This document shows positions 1 through 6,012 of a DNA stretch of 8,662 bases, one piece after another. A model generated the notes under the pieces. That model worked only from the letters and a program-made list of their open reading frames with translations. It was not told where the DNA came from and did no database searches. The DNA comes from Chloroflexota bacterium (GTDB lineage: Bacteria; Chloroflexota; Anaerolineae; Promineifilales; Promineifilaceae), in assembly GCA_020353135.1 (NCBI GenBank), contig CP070688.1, positions 2,297,823 through 2,306,484 of the forward strand. Direction: 5' to 3'. Within the stretch, counting starts at the first letter, position 1; each line of letters starts with the position of its first letter. Made by a program: the position numbers and the translations under genes.

Positions 1-74
1 TAGAAGAACAGGTAGGTAGGCCAGCGAACCCCGATCTGTCTCAGGGTGCCTCTGTAGCGACTGGTGAAGTCCAT
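1..74 (-). CDS. Probable N-terminus of an unidentified gene, cut by the window edge
   Basis: An ATG read leftward from position 74 opens 24 codons that run off the window without a stop. The peptide begins MDFTSRYRGTLRQIG and continues VRWPTYLFF. This is a basic, amphipathic start leading into an aromatic/hydrophobic stretch, which could be the beginning of a first membrane helix. On the minus strand a promoter-like pair (TTGCTG at 105-110, TATAGT at 82-87, spacer 17) would place the transcript start at about 74-76, so the message would be leaderless. I do not recognise the family. The same bases are also open on the plus strand up to a stop at 96-98, so the call rests on the plausible N-terminus plus the promoter fit and is tentative. 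Confidence 0.4.
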   Translation of the reverse strand, partial: MDFTSRYRGTLRQIGVRWPTYLFF

Positions 75-81
75 GGCTTTA

Positions 82-110
82 ACTATAATCACCTTTGAAT
101 GACCCAGCAA
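82..110 (-). promoter_or_regulatory. Candidate sigma-70-type promoter for the leftward gene
   Basis: On the minus strand a -35-like TTGCTG (105-110) and a -10-like TATAGT (82-87, five of six consensus matches) are separated by exactly 17 bases. The predicted start site coincides with the ATG at 74, which implies a leaderless transcript. It overlaps the plus-strand -10 at 84-89, so the two divergent genes may share one melting region. Confidence 0.4.
84..89 (+). promoter_or_regulatory. -10 box TATAAT upstream of the GNAT remnant/Nudix unit
   Basis: A perfect TATAAT lies 34 bases before the ATG at 124. The -35 is poor: TGGTGA at 62-67 with a 16-base spacer is the best I can find. A ribosome site AAAGGA at 111-116 follows, 7 bases before the ATG. 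The intact expression signals suggest that the remnant and the coupled Nudix gene are still transcribed. Confidence 0.45.
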
Positions 111-123
111 AAAGGATTCCACT

Positions 124-327
124 ATGAAAGTCAACCCGGATAGCACACTCGATCCCGATGAACTCGTTGCTTCTAGTTTCCGGCTGCGGCCCCTGCGTAC
201 TACGGATGTTGAGTTGGACTACGAGGCAGTCATGGAAAGCGCGGCTATGCTTCGTCGTTGGGGCGGGGGTACGTTTGTTGTTTGTGGCCCAGCTATATCG
301 TCGGGAGGGGATGGAACACTAACGTGA
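124..327 (+). pseudogene. Truncated GNAT acetyltransferase, N-terminal fragment only
   Basis: This 67-codon frame has a good ribosome site (AAAGGA, 7 bases before ATG). Residues about 19-49, FRLRPLRTTDVELDYEAVME then SAAMLRRWGGG, read like the start of a GNAT-fold N-acetyltransferase: first beta strand and first helix, ending in the family's typical LRRW segment. Such proteins normally run about 170 residues, with the acetyl-CoA loop in the second half. Here homology-like sequence stops near nucleotide 270 and is followed by 18 unrelated residues and a stop. The acetyl-CoA binding motif is absent, so it cannot be an active acetyltransferase. Its TGA (325-327) overlaps the GTG start of the Nudix gene (324-326), so translation of the fragment may now only serve to couple ribosomes into that gene. 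The family assignment comes from recognising the N-terminal pattern. Confidence 0.6.
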
Positions 328-821
328 TAGGAACATTCTCAGCCGGGATTGGCGCCCTCATTGTAAACGAAGACGATGGCAACTACCTGATACTGAAGCG
401 TTCGCCGAAGAAAGATTACGCGGCCGGCGCCTGGGAATGCGTCACCGGGCGGGTTGACCAGGGTGAGGGTTTTGAAGATGCGCTCCATCGCGAGGTGCGA
501 GAAGAGTTAGACATCGAAGTTCAACCCTTATTTGTCATCGGCACAACCCATTTCTACCGGGGATCCGAACGACCGGAGAATGAACTGGTTGGCATCGTTT
601 ATTGCTGCTCAAGTTCCAATCTTGACAAGATGCGACTCAGTCACGAGCACACGGAATACCGTTGGGTGTCTTTGAATGAGGCCAGGGAGTTGCTCAGCGA
701 CTCAGACCTCGCGGAAGAGTGGTTGATCACGGTCATTGAACGGGCGGAGGCTGGCCGGCGACTCTACCCTGAGGAAATGCTGGAGCTGCATAGGCGCGAG
801 GGCTTCGAGCTTGACTCCTGA
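324..821 (+). CDS. Nudix hydrolase
   Basis: A 165-residue Nudix-fold protein, the usual size for a single-domain member. It would be a cytoplasmic Mg2+-dependent enzyme that cleaves a nucleoside-diphosphate-X bond. The signature GX5EX7REUXEEXGU lies at residues 42-64: G42, E48, then REVREELDI at 56-64. The metal-binding glutamates E57, E60 and E61 are present. The usual glycine near the end of the box is aspartate (D63), a tolerated variation. The upstream segment LILKRSPKKDYAAGAWE is typical of the strand leading into the box. I chose GTG at 324 because it directly precedes the conserved TFSAGIGALIV strand, has GGAGGGG at 304-310, and overlaps the preceding stop as GTGA. An ATG at 258 would add 22 Cys/Trp-rich residues unlike the family. 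The substrate cannot be assigned: house-cleaning of damaged nucleotides or sugar-nucleotide hydrolysis are both possible. Confidence 0.88.
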   Translation: MIGTFSAGIGALIVNEDDGNYLILKRSPKKDYAAGAWECVTGRVDQGEGFEDALHREVREELDIEVQPLFVIGTTHFYRGSERPENELVGIVYCCSSSNLDKMRLSHEHTEYRWVSLNEARELLSDSDLAEEWLITVIERAEAGRRLYPEEMLELHRREGFELDS

Positions 822-862
822 TGGCGCAACGCAGTCGCTAGGGTTCTCGCCAATGGAAGAGG

Positions 863-871
863 TGTTATAAT
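863..871 (+). promoter_or_regulatory. Extended -10 promoter for the peptidyl-prolyl isomerase
   Basis: TGTTATAAT is a perfect extended -10 (TG-N-TATAAT, hexamer at 866-871) about 45 bases after the Nudix stop. No good -35 is visible (GTTCTC at 843-848, spacer 17), as is common for extended -10 promoters. Transcription would start near 878, giving a leader of about 118 bases before the ATG at 996. Confidence 0.6.
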
Positions 872-995
872 CCCCGTTTGTCGCCTGAAGCAAGAGGCAC
901 GGCCTTTGTACCCGCAGATTGCGACGAATGGTTCGTCGCTACCGCAACCGTTGACAACCGCGGATTTTCGCGTTCAACATTTCAAGGAGTTATTT

Positions 996-1484
996 ATGTC
1001 AGCAAAGCAATGGAACAGTCCACCAAAGATGCAAATAGACGAGAAGAAAGAGTATCGGGTGAATATGGAGACCAACCGCGGAATCATCATGCTCGAGCTC
1101 TACCCTCAATATGCGCCCCAAACCGTTAACAATTTCGTGTTTCTGGCTTCTGAAGGTTACTACGACGGGGTTAGCTTTCATCGCGTGATCCCCGATTTCG
1201 TGATTCAAGGCGGCGATCCAACCGGCAGCGGCCGGGGCGGCCCCGGTTATCGTTTCGGCGATGAGTTTGCCGGAAACCCACTGAAGCATGAGACCGGTGT
1301 TATCTCAATGGCCAACGCCGGTCCAGGCACCAACGGCAGCCAATTTTTCATTACCCATTCGCCGCAGCCACACCTGGACGGCAAGCATACCGTGTTTGGC
1401 AAGGTTGTCGAAGGGCAGGATGTTGTCGACGACATCAGGCCTGGCGATGTCATGAGTTCAGTCAGCGCCGAAGCCATTGAGTAA
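996..1484 (+). CDS. Cyclophilin-type peptidyl-prolyl cis-trans isomerase
   Basis: A 162-residue cyclophilin that catalyses cis-trans isomerisation of Xaa-Pro bonds as a folding helper. There is no signal peptide, so it should be cytoplasmic. Matches to the cyclophilin A active site are clear: [15 protein letters not shown] at 61-75 supplies the catalytic R63 plus F68 and Q71. [15 protein letters not shown] at 104-118 and [11 protein letters not shown] at 127-137 complete the pocket. The tryptophan that dominates cyclosporin binding in human CypA (W121) is replaced by H126, as non-Trp residues do in many bacterial cyclophilins, so weak drug sensitivity is expected. The start at 996 has a strong ribosome site (AAGGAG at 984-989, 6 bases away). 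The upstream in-frame ATG at 906 has none. The gene appears to be transcribed alone from the extended -10 at 863-871 and is followed by a stem-loop at 1510-1545. Confidence 0.95.
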   Translation: MSAKQWNSPPKMQIDEKKEYRVNMETNRGIIMLELYPQYAPQTVNNFVFLASEGYYDGVSFHRVIPDFVIQGGDPTGSGRGGPGYRFGDEFAGNPLKHETGVISMANAGPGTNGSQFFITHSPQPHLDGKHTVFGKVVEGQDVVDDIRPGDVMSSVSAEAIE

Positions 1485-1509
1485 CGGATAAGGTCGGGGA
1501 GACGTGTTT

Positions 1510-1545
1510 GAGCCAGGGCGGGCGCTTAGCTCGCCCTCCGGCTTC
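1510..1545 (+). terminator. GC-rich stem-loop after the isomerase gene
   Basis: GGGCGGGC (1516-1523) pairs with GCTCGCCC (1529-1536), with one G-T wobble, around a 5-base loop. An outer helix GAGCC/GGCTT (1510-1514 with 1540-1544) extends it past a small internal loop. It sits 25 bases after the isomerase stop. Only TTT at 1551-1553 follows, so it lacks the usual U-tract. It may be a weak or factor-assisted terminator, or a leader structure for the next operon. Confidence 0.45.
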
Positions 1546-1599
1546 AACCGTTTGACTAGGAAGTCTAATACAAATCCGACCACACACAGGCAGGCAATC

Positions 1600-2931
1600 A
1601 TGACAAGAAAGACGGCGTCCGTCCCTAGATCGCTGGGCGATGGCCTAGTATTGCGCTGGGCGACGGCCGCTGATGCCGAGGAGCTGGCCGAGTTCAATTT
1701 CCGGATGCACAATGACAATCCAGGCGGTGTGCCCGAGGTCTGGCTGAAGGAATGGACACGGGAGTTGATGAGCGGCAGCCATCCAACGACAGATGCCGGC
1801 GACTTCACCGTCGTCGTCGACAGGAATGCAGAGGATCGAATCGTCTCTACGGCCGTTCTCATTTCTCAGCTCTGGCGCTACGCAGGACAGCCCTTTGGCT
1901 GCGGATGTCCAGAGTTGATCGGCACAGATCCTGACTATCGTCTACGCGGCCTGGTGGATGCCCAAATGGACCTGATCCACGCTCGAAGCGCCGAACGAGG
2001 CCAGTTGGTTCAGGCGATCACCGGCATCCCATGGTTTTATCGGCAATTTGGCTACGAGATGGCGATGGAACTCAGCGGCGGGCGCCGGCTGGAGTTGGCC
2101 AGTATCCCGGCGCTGGCCAGCGGCCAACAAGAACGTTTTCGCCTGCGACGGGCAAAAGTGGATGACATCCCTGACCTGGCAAGACTCTACGAGATTGAGT
2201 GCTCGCGCAGCCTTGTGTCATGCCAGCGCGACGTCGGCATTTGGCGGCACGAGATAGCTCGCGGGGATTCTGGGAACGCCCGGCGGCTGTTCACGATCGT
2301 CCGGCAGGATGGATCAATGGCTGGTTATGTCAATCTGGCCGGCGGCGGCCGACTCGATATCGTCCGTGAGCTTGTGGTCAGCCGGGACATCGCGATGCGA
2401 GAAGTCGCCCTCTTCGTCGGGCGCTGGCTCAAGGCCAGATTGAGGGACGAAGCTGGCAACAGCCCTGCCTCGATCAGCGGCATATATCTCAGGTTGGGGA
2501 CAGATCATCTTGCCTATGAAGCGCTGAAACGCGAACTGGGCAGGACTATTCGACCGTATGCCTGGTACGTACGGGTACCAGATTTGGCGACCTTCTTAAT
2601 GCGGATCCGGCCGGCGCTTGAGGCCCGCTTATCAGAGAGCGCAATGGCCGGTTATAGTGGCGCATTGCGTCTGAATTTCTACCGGAGCCAATTGGCTCTA
2701 ACATTCGACGGCGGTCGCCTGGTGGACGTGGACGCCTACCGGCCGGCCCAATTCTTCGACGGCGACGCCTTCTTCCCCGATCTGTCCTTCCTGCAGTTGC
2801 TTTTTGGATATCGTTCGCTGGAGGAAATCGGTCATATTCGGCCCGACTGCTTCCCGGAGCGGGACGAAGCTGCAGTATTGCTGGCGGCGCTATTTCCCAA
2901 GCAGCCCTCCCAAGTTGTGCACGTGGTCTGA
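1600..2931 (+). CDS. Eis-like GNAT N-acetyltransferase with C-terminal SCP2-like domain
   Basis: A 443-residue protein with the three-part layout of Eis-type acetyltransferases. The first GNAT lobe is at about residues 14-160, with an acetyl-CoA loop at 108-120 (GTDPDYRLRGLV, R114 and G117) followed by an IPWFYRQFGYE segment. A second, degenerate GNAT lobe begins at FRLRRAKVDDIPDLARLYE. A C-terminal sterol-carrier-like region starts near YAWYVRVPDLATFLMRI. The protein ends ALFPKQPSQVVHVV, the kind of hydrophobic tail whose terminal carboxylate is catalytic in mycobacterial Eis. Known relatives acetylate amines such as aminoglycosides or lysine side chains. The substrate here is unknown. ATG at 1600 was chosen over GTG at 1504 because the 32 extra residues overlap the stem-loop and look non-coding. 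The ribosome site is weak (CAGGCAGG, 1587-1594). Only 12 bp separate it from the methyltransferase gene, suggesting one operon. Confidence 0.85.
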   Translation: MTRKTASVPRSLGDGLVLRWATAADAEELAEFNFRMHNDNPGGVPEVWLKEWTRELMSGSHPTTDAGDFTVVVDRNAEDRIVSTAVLISQLWRYAGQPFGCGCPELIGTDPDYRLRGLVDAQMDLIHARSAERGQLVQAITGIPWFYRQFGYEMAMELSGGRRLELASIPALASGQQERFRLRRAKVDDIPDLARLYEIECSRSLVSCQRDVGIWRHEIARGDSGNARRLFTIVRQDGSMAGYVNLAGGGRLDIVRELVVSRDIAMREVALFVGRWLKARLRDEAGNSPASISGIYLRLGTDHLAYEALKRELGRTIRPYAWYVRVPDLATFLMRIRPALEARLSESAMAGYSGALRLNFYRSQLALTFDGGRLVDVDAYRPAQFFDGDAFFPDLSFLQLLFGYRSLEEIGHIRPDCFPERDEAAVLLAALFPKQPSQVVHVV

Positions 2932-2943
2932 CCGGCCCGAACG

Positions 2944-3894
2944 ATGGACAACCGCAGCCCAATATGCCCCTTCCTGGATGAATACGGTGTGATGATCTTA
3001 GACGGCGGGCTGGCGACTGAGCTGGAATCACGGGGCTATGACCTCGCCGACGAACTCTGGTCGGCCCGAGTACTACTGGAGGATCCTGAAGCCATTCGCC
3101 AGCTTCACAGGGACTATTTGGCGGCCGGCGCCGATTGCATCATCACGGCCAGCTATCAAGGGACTGTCGCCGGTTTCATGAAGCGTGGCCTCGACGAAGC
3201 AGATGCCGAGGCGTTGTTGCGCTCCTCTGTGACGTTGGCCGTCGACGCCCGCGATTCGTTCTGGCGAGAACCGGCAAATAGAATTGGGCGGCGCAAGCCC
3301 ATAGTCGCCGCCAGCGTTGGGCCATACGGCGCCTACCTGGCCGATGGGTCCGAATATACCGGCCGATACGATCTGGATGAGGCCGGGCTGAAGGAGTTCC
3401 ACCGCCGCCGTTGGCAACTACTGGCGGCGACGGATGCCGACATTCTGGCCTGTGAAACGATACCATCCATTGCCGAGTGCCGGGCACTGGCTCAATTGCT
3501 CCTGGAGACGCCCGGCCGTTGGGCCTGGTTCTCCTTCAGCTGCAAGGACGCACAGCACATTAGCGACGGCAGCCGCCTGGCCGATTGCCTGTCCTTTTTG
3601 GACGATATTGGACCGGTCGCCGCAGTAGGCATCAACTGCACATCGCCGGTTCACGTTCCGGGGCTGCTGCGTGAGGCCCGGGCGGCGACTGCCAAGCCGT
3701 TGGTGCTCTATCCTAATTCGGGCGAGATGTATGATGCTGAGTCTAAACGCTGGTCTGGCCGGACGGACGCCAATGATTTCGCTCAAAGCTGCCAGGAGTG
3801 GCAAGCGGCCGGAGCCTGGGTCATTGGCGGTTGCTGCCGGACCGGACCTGAACATATCAGGCAGATTCGTGGGCGATTGATAGAGGACGACTGA
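2944..3894 (+). CDS. mmuM: Homocysteine S-methyltransferase (S-methylmethionine dependent type)
   Basis: A 316-residue zinc methyltransferase that makes methionine from homocysteine, using S-methylmethionine (or, less well, S-adenosylmethionine) as methyl donor. It acts in the cytoplasm. Sequence and length follow E. coli MmuM (310 residues) throughout: ILDGGLATELESRGYDLAD near the start, then IITASYQGTVAGFMKRGLDE, SVGPYGAYLADGSEYTG and ACETIPS. The zinc ligands are all present: C232 in GINC, and C297 and C298 in GGCC. There is no cobalamin or methyltetrahydrofolate domain, so it is not MetH. ATG at 2944 gives the same short N-terminal lead as MmuM. No clear ribosome site is visible, in keeping with coupling to the acetyltransferase gene 12 bp upstream. 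Its TGA overlaps the ATG of the following VOC remnant by one base. No MmuP-type permease is present. The EamA transporter downstream is the only transporter in the cluster. Confidence 0.93.
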   Translation: MDNRSPICPFLDEYGVMILDGGLATELESRGYDLADELWSARVLLEDPEAIRQLHRDYLAAGADCIITASYQGTVAGFMKRGLDEADAEALLRSSVTLAVDARDSFWREPANRIGRRKPIVAASVGPYGAYLADGSEYTGRYDLDEAGLKEFHRRRWQLLAATDADILACETIPSIAECRALAQLLLETPGRWAWFSFSCKDAQHISDGSRLADCLSFLDDIGPVAAVGINCTSPVHVPGLLREARAATAKPLVLYPNSGEMYDAESKRWSGRTDANDFAQSCQEWQAAGAWVIGGCCRTGPEHIRQIRGRLIEDD

Positions 3895-4058
3895 TGACTG
3901 CAATCTTGGGCGTCGCCGAGGCGGCACTGTACGTGAACGATCTGGATCGGGCGCCCCAATACTTCCGTGATCCCAACAATAATAGCCTGGAATTGATTTC
4001 GGCCGATCACTATCCCTTGAACTGGCGCTTGCATGTAGCTCAGGAGCCGACAGGCTGA
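3894..4058 (+). pseudogene. Internally deleted glyoxalase/VOC-family remnant
   Basis: A 54-codon frame whose ATG overlaps the methyltransferase stop (TGATG). Residues 1-20, MTAILGVAEAALYVNDLDRA, look like the opening strand and helix of a glyoxalase/bleomycin-resistance (vicinal oxygen chelate) protein. Residues 23-36, YFRDPNNNSLELIS, look like the closing strand of the same fold, where families usually have FRDPDGN.LEL. Between them a normal VOC protein has roughly 70-90 more residues, which are missing. The join lies at about 3953-3957 and keeps the reading frame. The first metal ligand position and the terminal glutamate (E33) may survive, but the middle of the fold does not, so I infer it is inactive. 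Either it is a relic, or it is an expressed micropeptide retained for coupling to the transporter gene 30 bp downstream. A sequencing or assembly collapse is less likely but possible. Confidence 0.65.
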
Positions 4059-4088
4059 ACACCCTGGTTCATTTGAAAGGATAATTGA

Positions 4089-4988
4089 GTGATTCTGCTT
4101 GGCCAGCTAGCCGCGCTGGCGACCGCATTTTGCTGGTCGCTGACCGCGGTTTTCTTCAGTTACAGCGGCCGGCTGGTGGGTTCCGGTGTGGTCAATCGCA
4201 GCCGCTTACTGTTTGCCATGCTGTTCATCTCCATCACTCACCTGATACTGGTCGGCACGATCTTTACTTTTGGCGCCGAGACATACCGTTGGGGCTGGCT
4301 CGCCCTGTCCAGCATCCTGGGCCTTGTGTTGGGGGATACTTTCTTGTTCCGCGCTTACGTCCTGGTTGGCCCACGGCTGTCAATGCTCATGATGTCCACG
4401 GTACCCATTCTGAGCGCGGTGATGGCCTGGGTCTTTCTGGCGGAGCAACTCACTGGCGTTGAACTGATCGGCATCATGGTCACGGTGTCTGGCATTGCCT
4501 GGGTGGTCACCGAGCGACGGACGGAACAGGTAGCGGTTGAGAACAAGAATTATTCGCTGGGCTTGTTCTTTGCATTCCTCGGCGCTCTGGGCCAGGCCGC
4601 AAACCTGATCGCCGCCAAATTCGCTCTAGACGGCGATTTTCCATCGATTTCGGCAACTTCCATACGATTGCTGGTAGCCCTGGTGATATTGTGGCTGGTG
4701 GCCGCATTTCGGGGCGAGATTCGTTATACATTCGGAAAATGGCGCAATCGCCCGGCGCTCAAGGCCACTATCGCCGGCAGTATTGTCGGGCCATTCCTCG
4801 GGATATGGTTTTCATTGATGGCCGTGCAATTGGCGCCGGTGGGCATCGCCGCCACGCTGATGGCTCTTCCACCGGTGATACTCATTCCACTCGGTTATTT
4901 CCTATACGGTGAGCGGGTCAGCCGAAGGGGTGTCACGGGGACGGTCGTCGCTTTCTGCGGCGTGGCCGTGATCCTGCTGCCTCTCTAG
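4089..4988 (+). CDS. EamA/DMT-superfamily transporter
   Basis: A 299-residue inner-membrane protein of the drug/metabolite transporter superfamily with two EamA repeats of about five helices each (roughly residues 3-140 and 153-298). Each repeat ends in a characteristic helix pattern. The first has TVPILSAVMAWVFLAEQLTGVELIGIMVTVSG and the second LPPVILIPLGYFLYGERVS followed by VTGTVVAFCGVAVILL; the conserved glutamate of the E.l/E.v segment is visible in both. Members export amino acids, metabolites or toxic compounds. The cargo here is not readable from sequence. GTG at 4089 is supported by AAAGGA at 4076-4081, 7 bases upstream. It closes the cluster with the acetyltransferase and homocysteine methyltransferase, so export of an amino acid or of an acetylated product is conceivable, but this is inference only. 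Confidence 0.9.
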   Translation: MILLGQLAALATAFCWSLTAVFFSYSGRLVGSGVVNRSRLLFAMLFISITHLILVGTIFTFGAETYRWGWLALSSILGLVLGDTFLFRAYVLVGPRLSMLMMSTVPILSAVMAWVFLAEQLTGVELIGIMVTVSGIAWVVTERRTEQVAVENKNYSLGLFFAFLGALGQAANLIAAKFALDGDFPSISATSIRLLVALVILWLVAAFRGEIRYTFGKWRNRPALKATIAGSIVGPFLGIWFSLMAVQLAPVGIAATLMALPPVILIPLGYFLYGERVSRRGVTGTVVAFCGVAVILLPL

Positions 4989-5032
4989 TCCTTTGGCAGC
5001 TATCGGATACGGGGCACATGTCTCGGCTCTTG

Positions 5033-5053
5033 ATTCAATATATAATATCGAAT
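5033..5053 (+). promoter_or_regulatory. -10 box within an operator-like 21-bp dyad
   Basis: TATAAT at 5041-5046 is a perfect -10 for the downstream stomatin gene. It lies inside an imperfect inverted repeat: half-site ATTCAATAT (5033-5041) and half-site ATATCGAAT (5045-5053), eight of nine positions complementary around a 3-base centre. The geometry suits a dimeric repressor that would block the promoter. The -35 is poor (ATGTCT at 5018-5023). The region is markedly AT-rich compared with the rest of the window, so part of the symmetry could be chance. Confidence 0.4.
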
Positions 5054-5082
5054 AACAGTATTTAAGTTTTGCTGATGGCTAC

Positions 5083-5097
5083 GCGGCCGGAGGCCGC
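5083..5097 (+). repeat. GC stem-loop in the leader of the stomatin gene
   Basis: GCGGCC (5083-5088) and GGCCGC (5092-5097) form a perfect 6-bp stem around GGA. It falls between the predicted promoter and the ribosome site GAGG (5112-5115), so it would be part of the 5' leader. No T-run follows, which argues against an intrinsic terminator for the upstream transporter. Confidence 0.4.
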
Positions 5098-5120
5098 CTT
5101 GCAGATTCAACGAGGATCAA

Positions 5121-5897
5121 ATGGCTGATATTCTTCTACCCTTACTTTGCGTCATTGGCGTCGGCTTGGTAGTCATCTTGGTCGCTGCGATTAAGATCGT
5201 ACCTGAATATGAACGGGGCGTGATCTTCCGTCTCGGCCGGGTGCAAGGGGCCAAAGGCCCGGGCCTTTTCTTCATCATCCCCTTCATTGACCGCATGTTC
5301 AAGGTTGACCTGCGTACGATCACATTGGACGTGCCGTCGCAAGACGCGATCACGTCCGATAATGTAACGGTCAAGGTGAACGCCGTCATTTACTTTCGGG
5401 TCATCGATCCGGTTGCGGCGGTGATTCAGATTGAAGATTATCAGCGGGCAACCTGGCAAATTGGTCAAACAAGCCTGCGAAACGTTATCGGTCAGTCAGA
5501 GATCGATCAGCTCTTGCAGGAGCGCGAACGGATTAACGATCGCCTGCAGCAGATCATTGACGAAGCCACGGAACCGTGGGGCGTCAAGGTGACGATCGTC
5601 GAGATCAAAGACGTCGAATTGGATACGACCATGGTTCGGGCAATGGCCCGGCAGGCCGAAGCCGAACGGGAGCGGAGGGCACGGATTATTCGGGCTGAGG
5701 GTGAACTACAGGCCGCCAACCAGCTTTCGGAAGCCGCCAATCGAATGGCCCAGGATCCAACGGCCATTACGTTGCGCTACTTGCAGACCCTGCTCGACAT
5801 CGGCGTCGAGAACAACACGACCGTGATCTTCCCGGTTCCATTGGAGATGCTGCAGCCGTTTTTGACTATGGCCGGTGTCGAAAAGGACGACTCCTAG
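5121..5897 (+). CDS. Stomatin/slipin-like SPFH membrane protein
   Basis: A 258-residue stomatin-type SPFH protein. One N-terminal membrane helix (about 4-26) anchors a cytoplasmic SPFH domain (about 27-190). Conserved marks include [15 protein letters not shown] (27-41), [13 protein letters not shown] (46-58), [20 protein letters not shown] (71-90) and the [19 protein letters not shown] segment (177-195) that begins the C-terminal coiled coil. The closing [11 protein letters not shown] (234-244) is also typical of slipins. Family members form large ring or cage oligomers that organise membrane microdomains and membrane proteases. Their genes usually lie beside an nfeD gene. No nfeD is present here, and the following co-directional gene is instead a secreted M28 metallopeptidase. 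ATG at 5121 is supported by GAGG 5 bases upstream. Length and all core motifs are normal. Confidence 0.93.
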   Translation: MADILLPLLCVIGVGLVVILVAAIKIVPEYERGVIFRLGRVQGAKGPGLFFIIPFIDRMFKVDLRTITLDVPSQDAITSDNVTVKVNAVIYFRVIDPVAAVIQIEDYQRATWQIGQTSLRNVIGQSEIDQLLQERERINDRLQQIIDEATEPWGVKVTIVEIKDVELDTTMVRAMARQAEAERERRARIIRAEGELQAANQLSEAANRMAQDPTAITLRYLQTLLDIGVENNTTVIFPVPLEMLQPFLTMAGVEKDDS

Positions 5898-5910
5898 TCG
5901 AAGCTTCGAC
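5897..5910 (+). repeat. Perfect 14-bp palindrome at the stomatin stop codon
   Basis: GTCGAAGCTTCGAC is fully self-complementary and starts at the last base of the TAG stop. It could be a short hairpin (5-bp stem, AGCT loop) or a dimeric protein site between the stomatin and peptidase genes. No T-run follows. A function is not shown. Confidence 0.4.
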
Positions 5911-6012
5911 GGTCAGCGTATGTACCCAATGAGGCACAGGGCCAGGCCAAGGCTTGTTACCCTGTGTCTTATTCTTTTCCAGGAAGGGATCGTCAGATCT
6001 CGCCGGTTAATC

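Noticed and set aside
8..21. Tandem AGGT/TAGG repeat near the left edge
   Set aside because: Fewer than three full units, and too short to distinguish from chance.
3..98. Plus-strand open frame entering from the window edge and ending at TGA 96-98
   Set aside because: The peptide has no recognisable pattern, and the opposite strand over the same bases gives a more convincing gene start with promoter. It cannot be excluded without upstream sequence.
951..980. Perfect TTGACA at 951-956 as a promoter for the isomerase gene
   Set aside because: At 17-18 bases downstream only TCAACA or CAACAT is present, and a start there would leave almost no leader. The extended -10 at 863-871 is a better candidate.
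1552..1575. TTGACT with TACAAA as a promoter for the acetyltransferase operon
   Set aside because: The spacer is only 11 bases, too short for a sigma-70-type promoter, and no other -10 fits at 16-18 bases.
1504..1599. GTG at 1504 as the acetyltransferase start
   Set aside because: The extra 32 residues overlap a GC stem-loop and do not resemble the family N-terminus, and the conserved GNAT strand begins shortly after ATG 1600.
2546..3031. 161-codon minus-strand frame opposite the acetyltransferase C-terminus
   Set aside because: Arg/Pro-rich with no recognisable motif, antisense to a conserved domain.
3418..4062. 214-codon minus-strand frame opposite mmuM and the VOC remnant
   Set aside because: Ser/Arg/Pro-rich composition, no domain, and it lies fully opposite a clearly conserved enzyme. 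It is a shadow of high-GC coding sequence.
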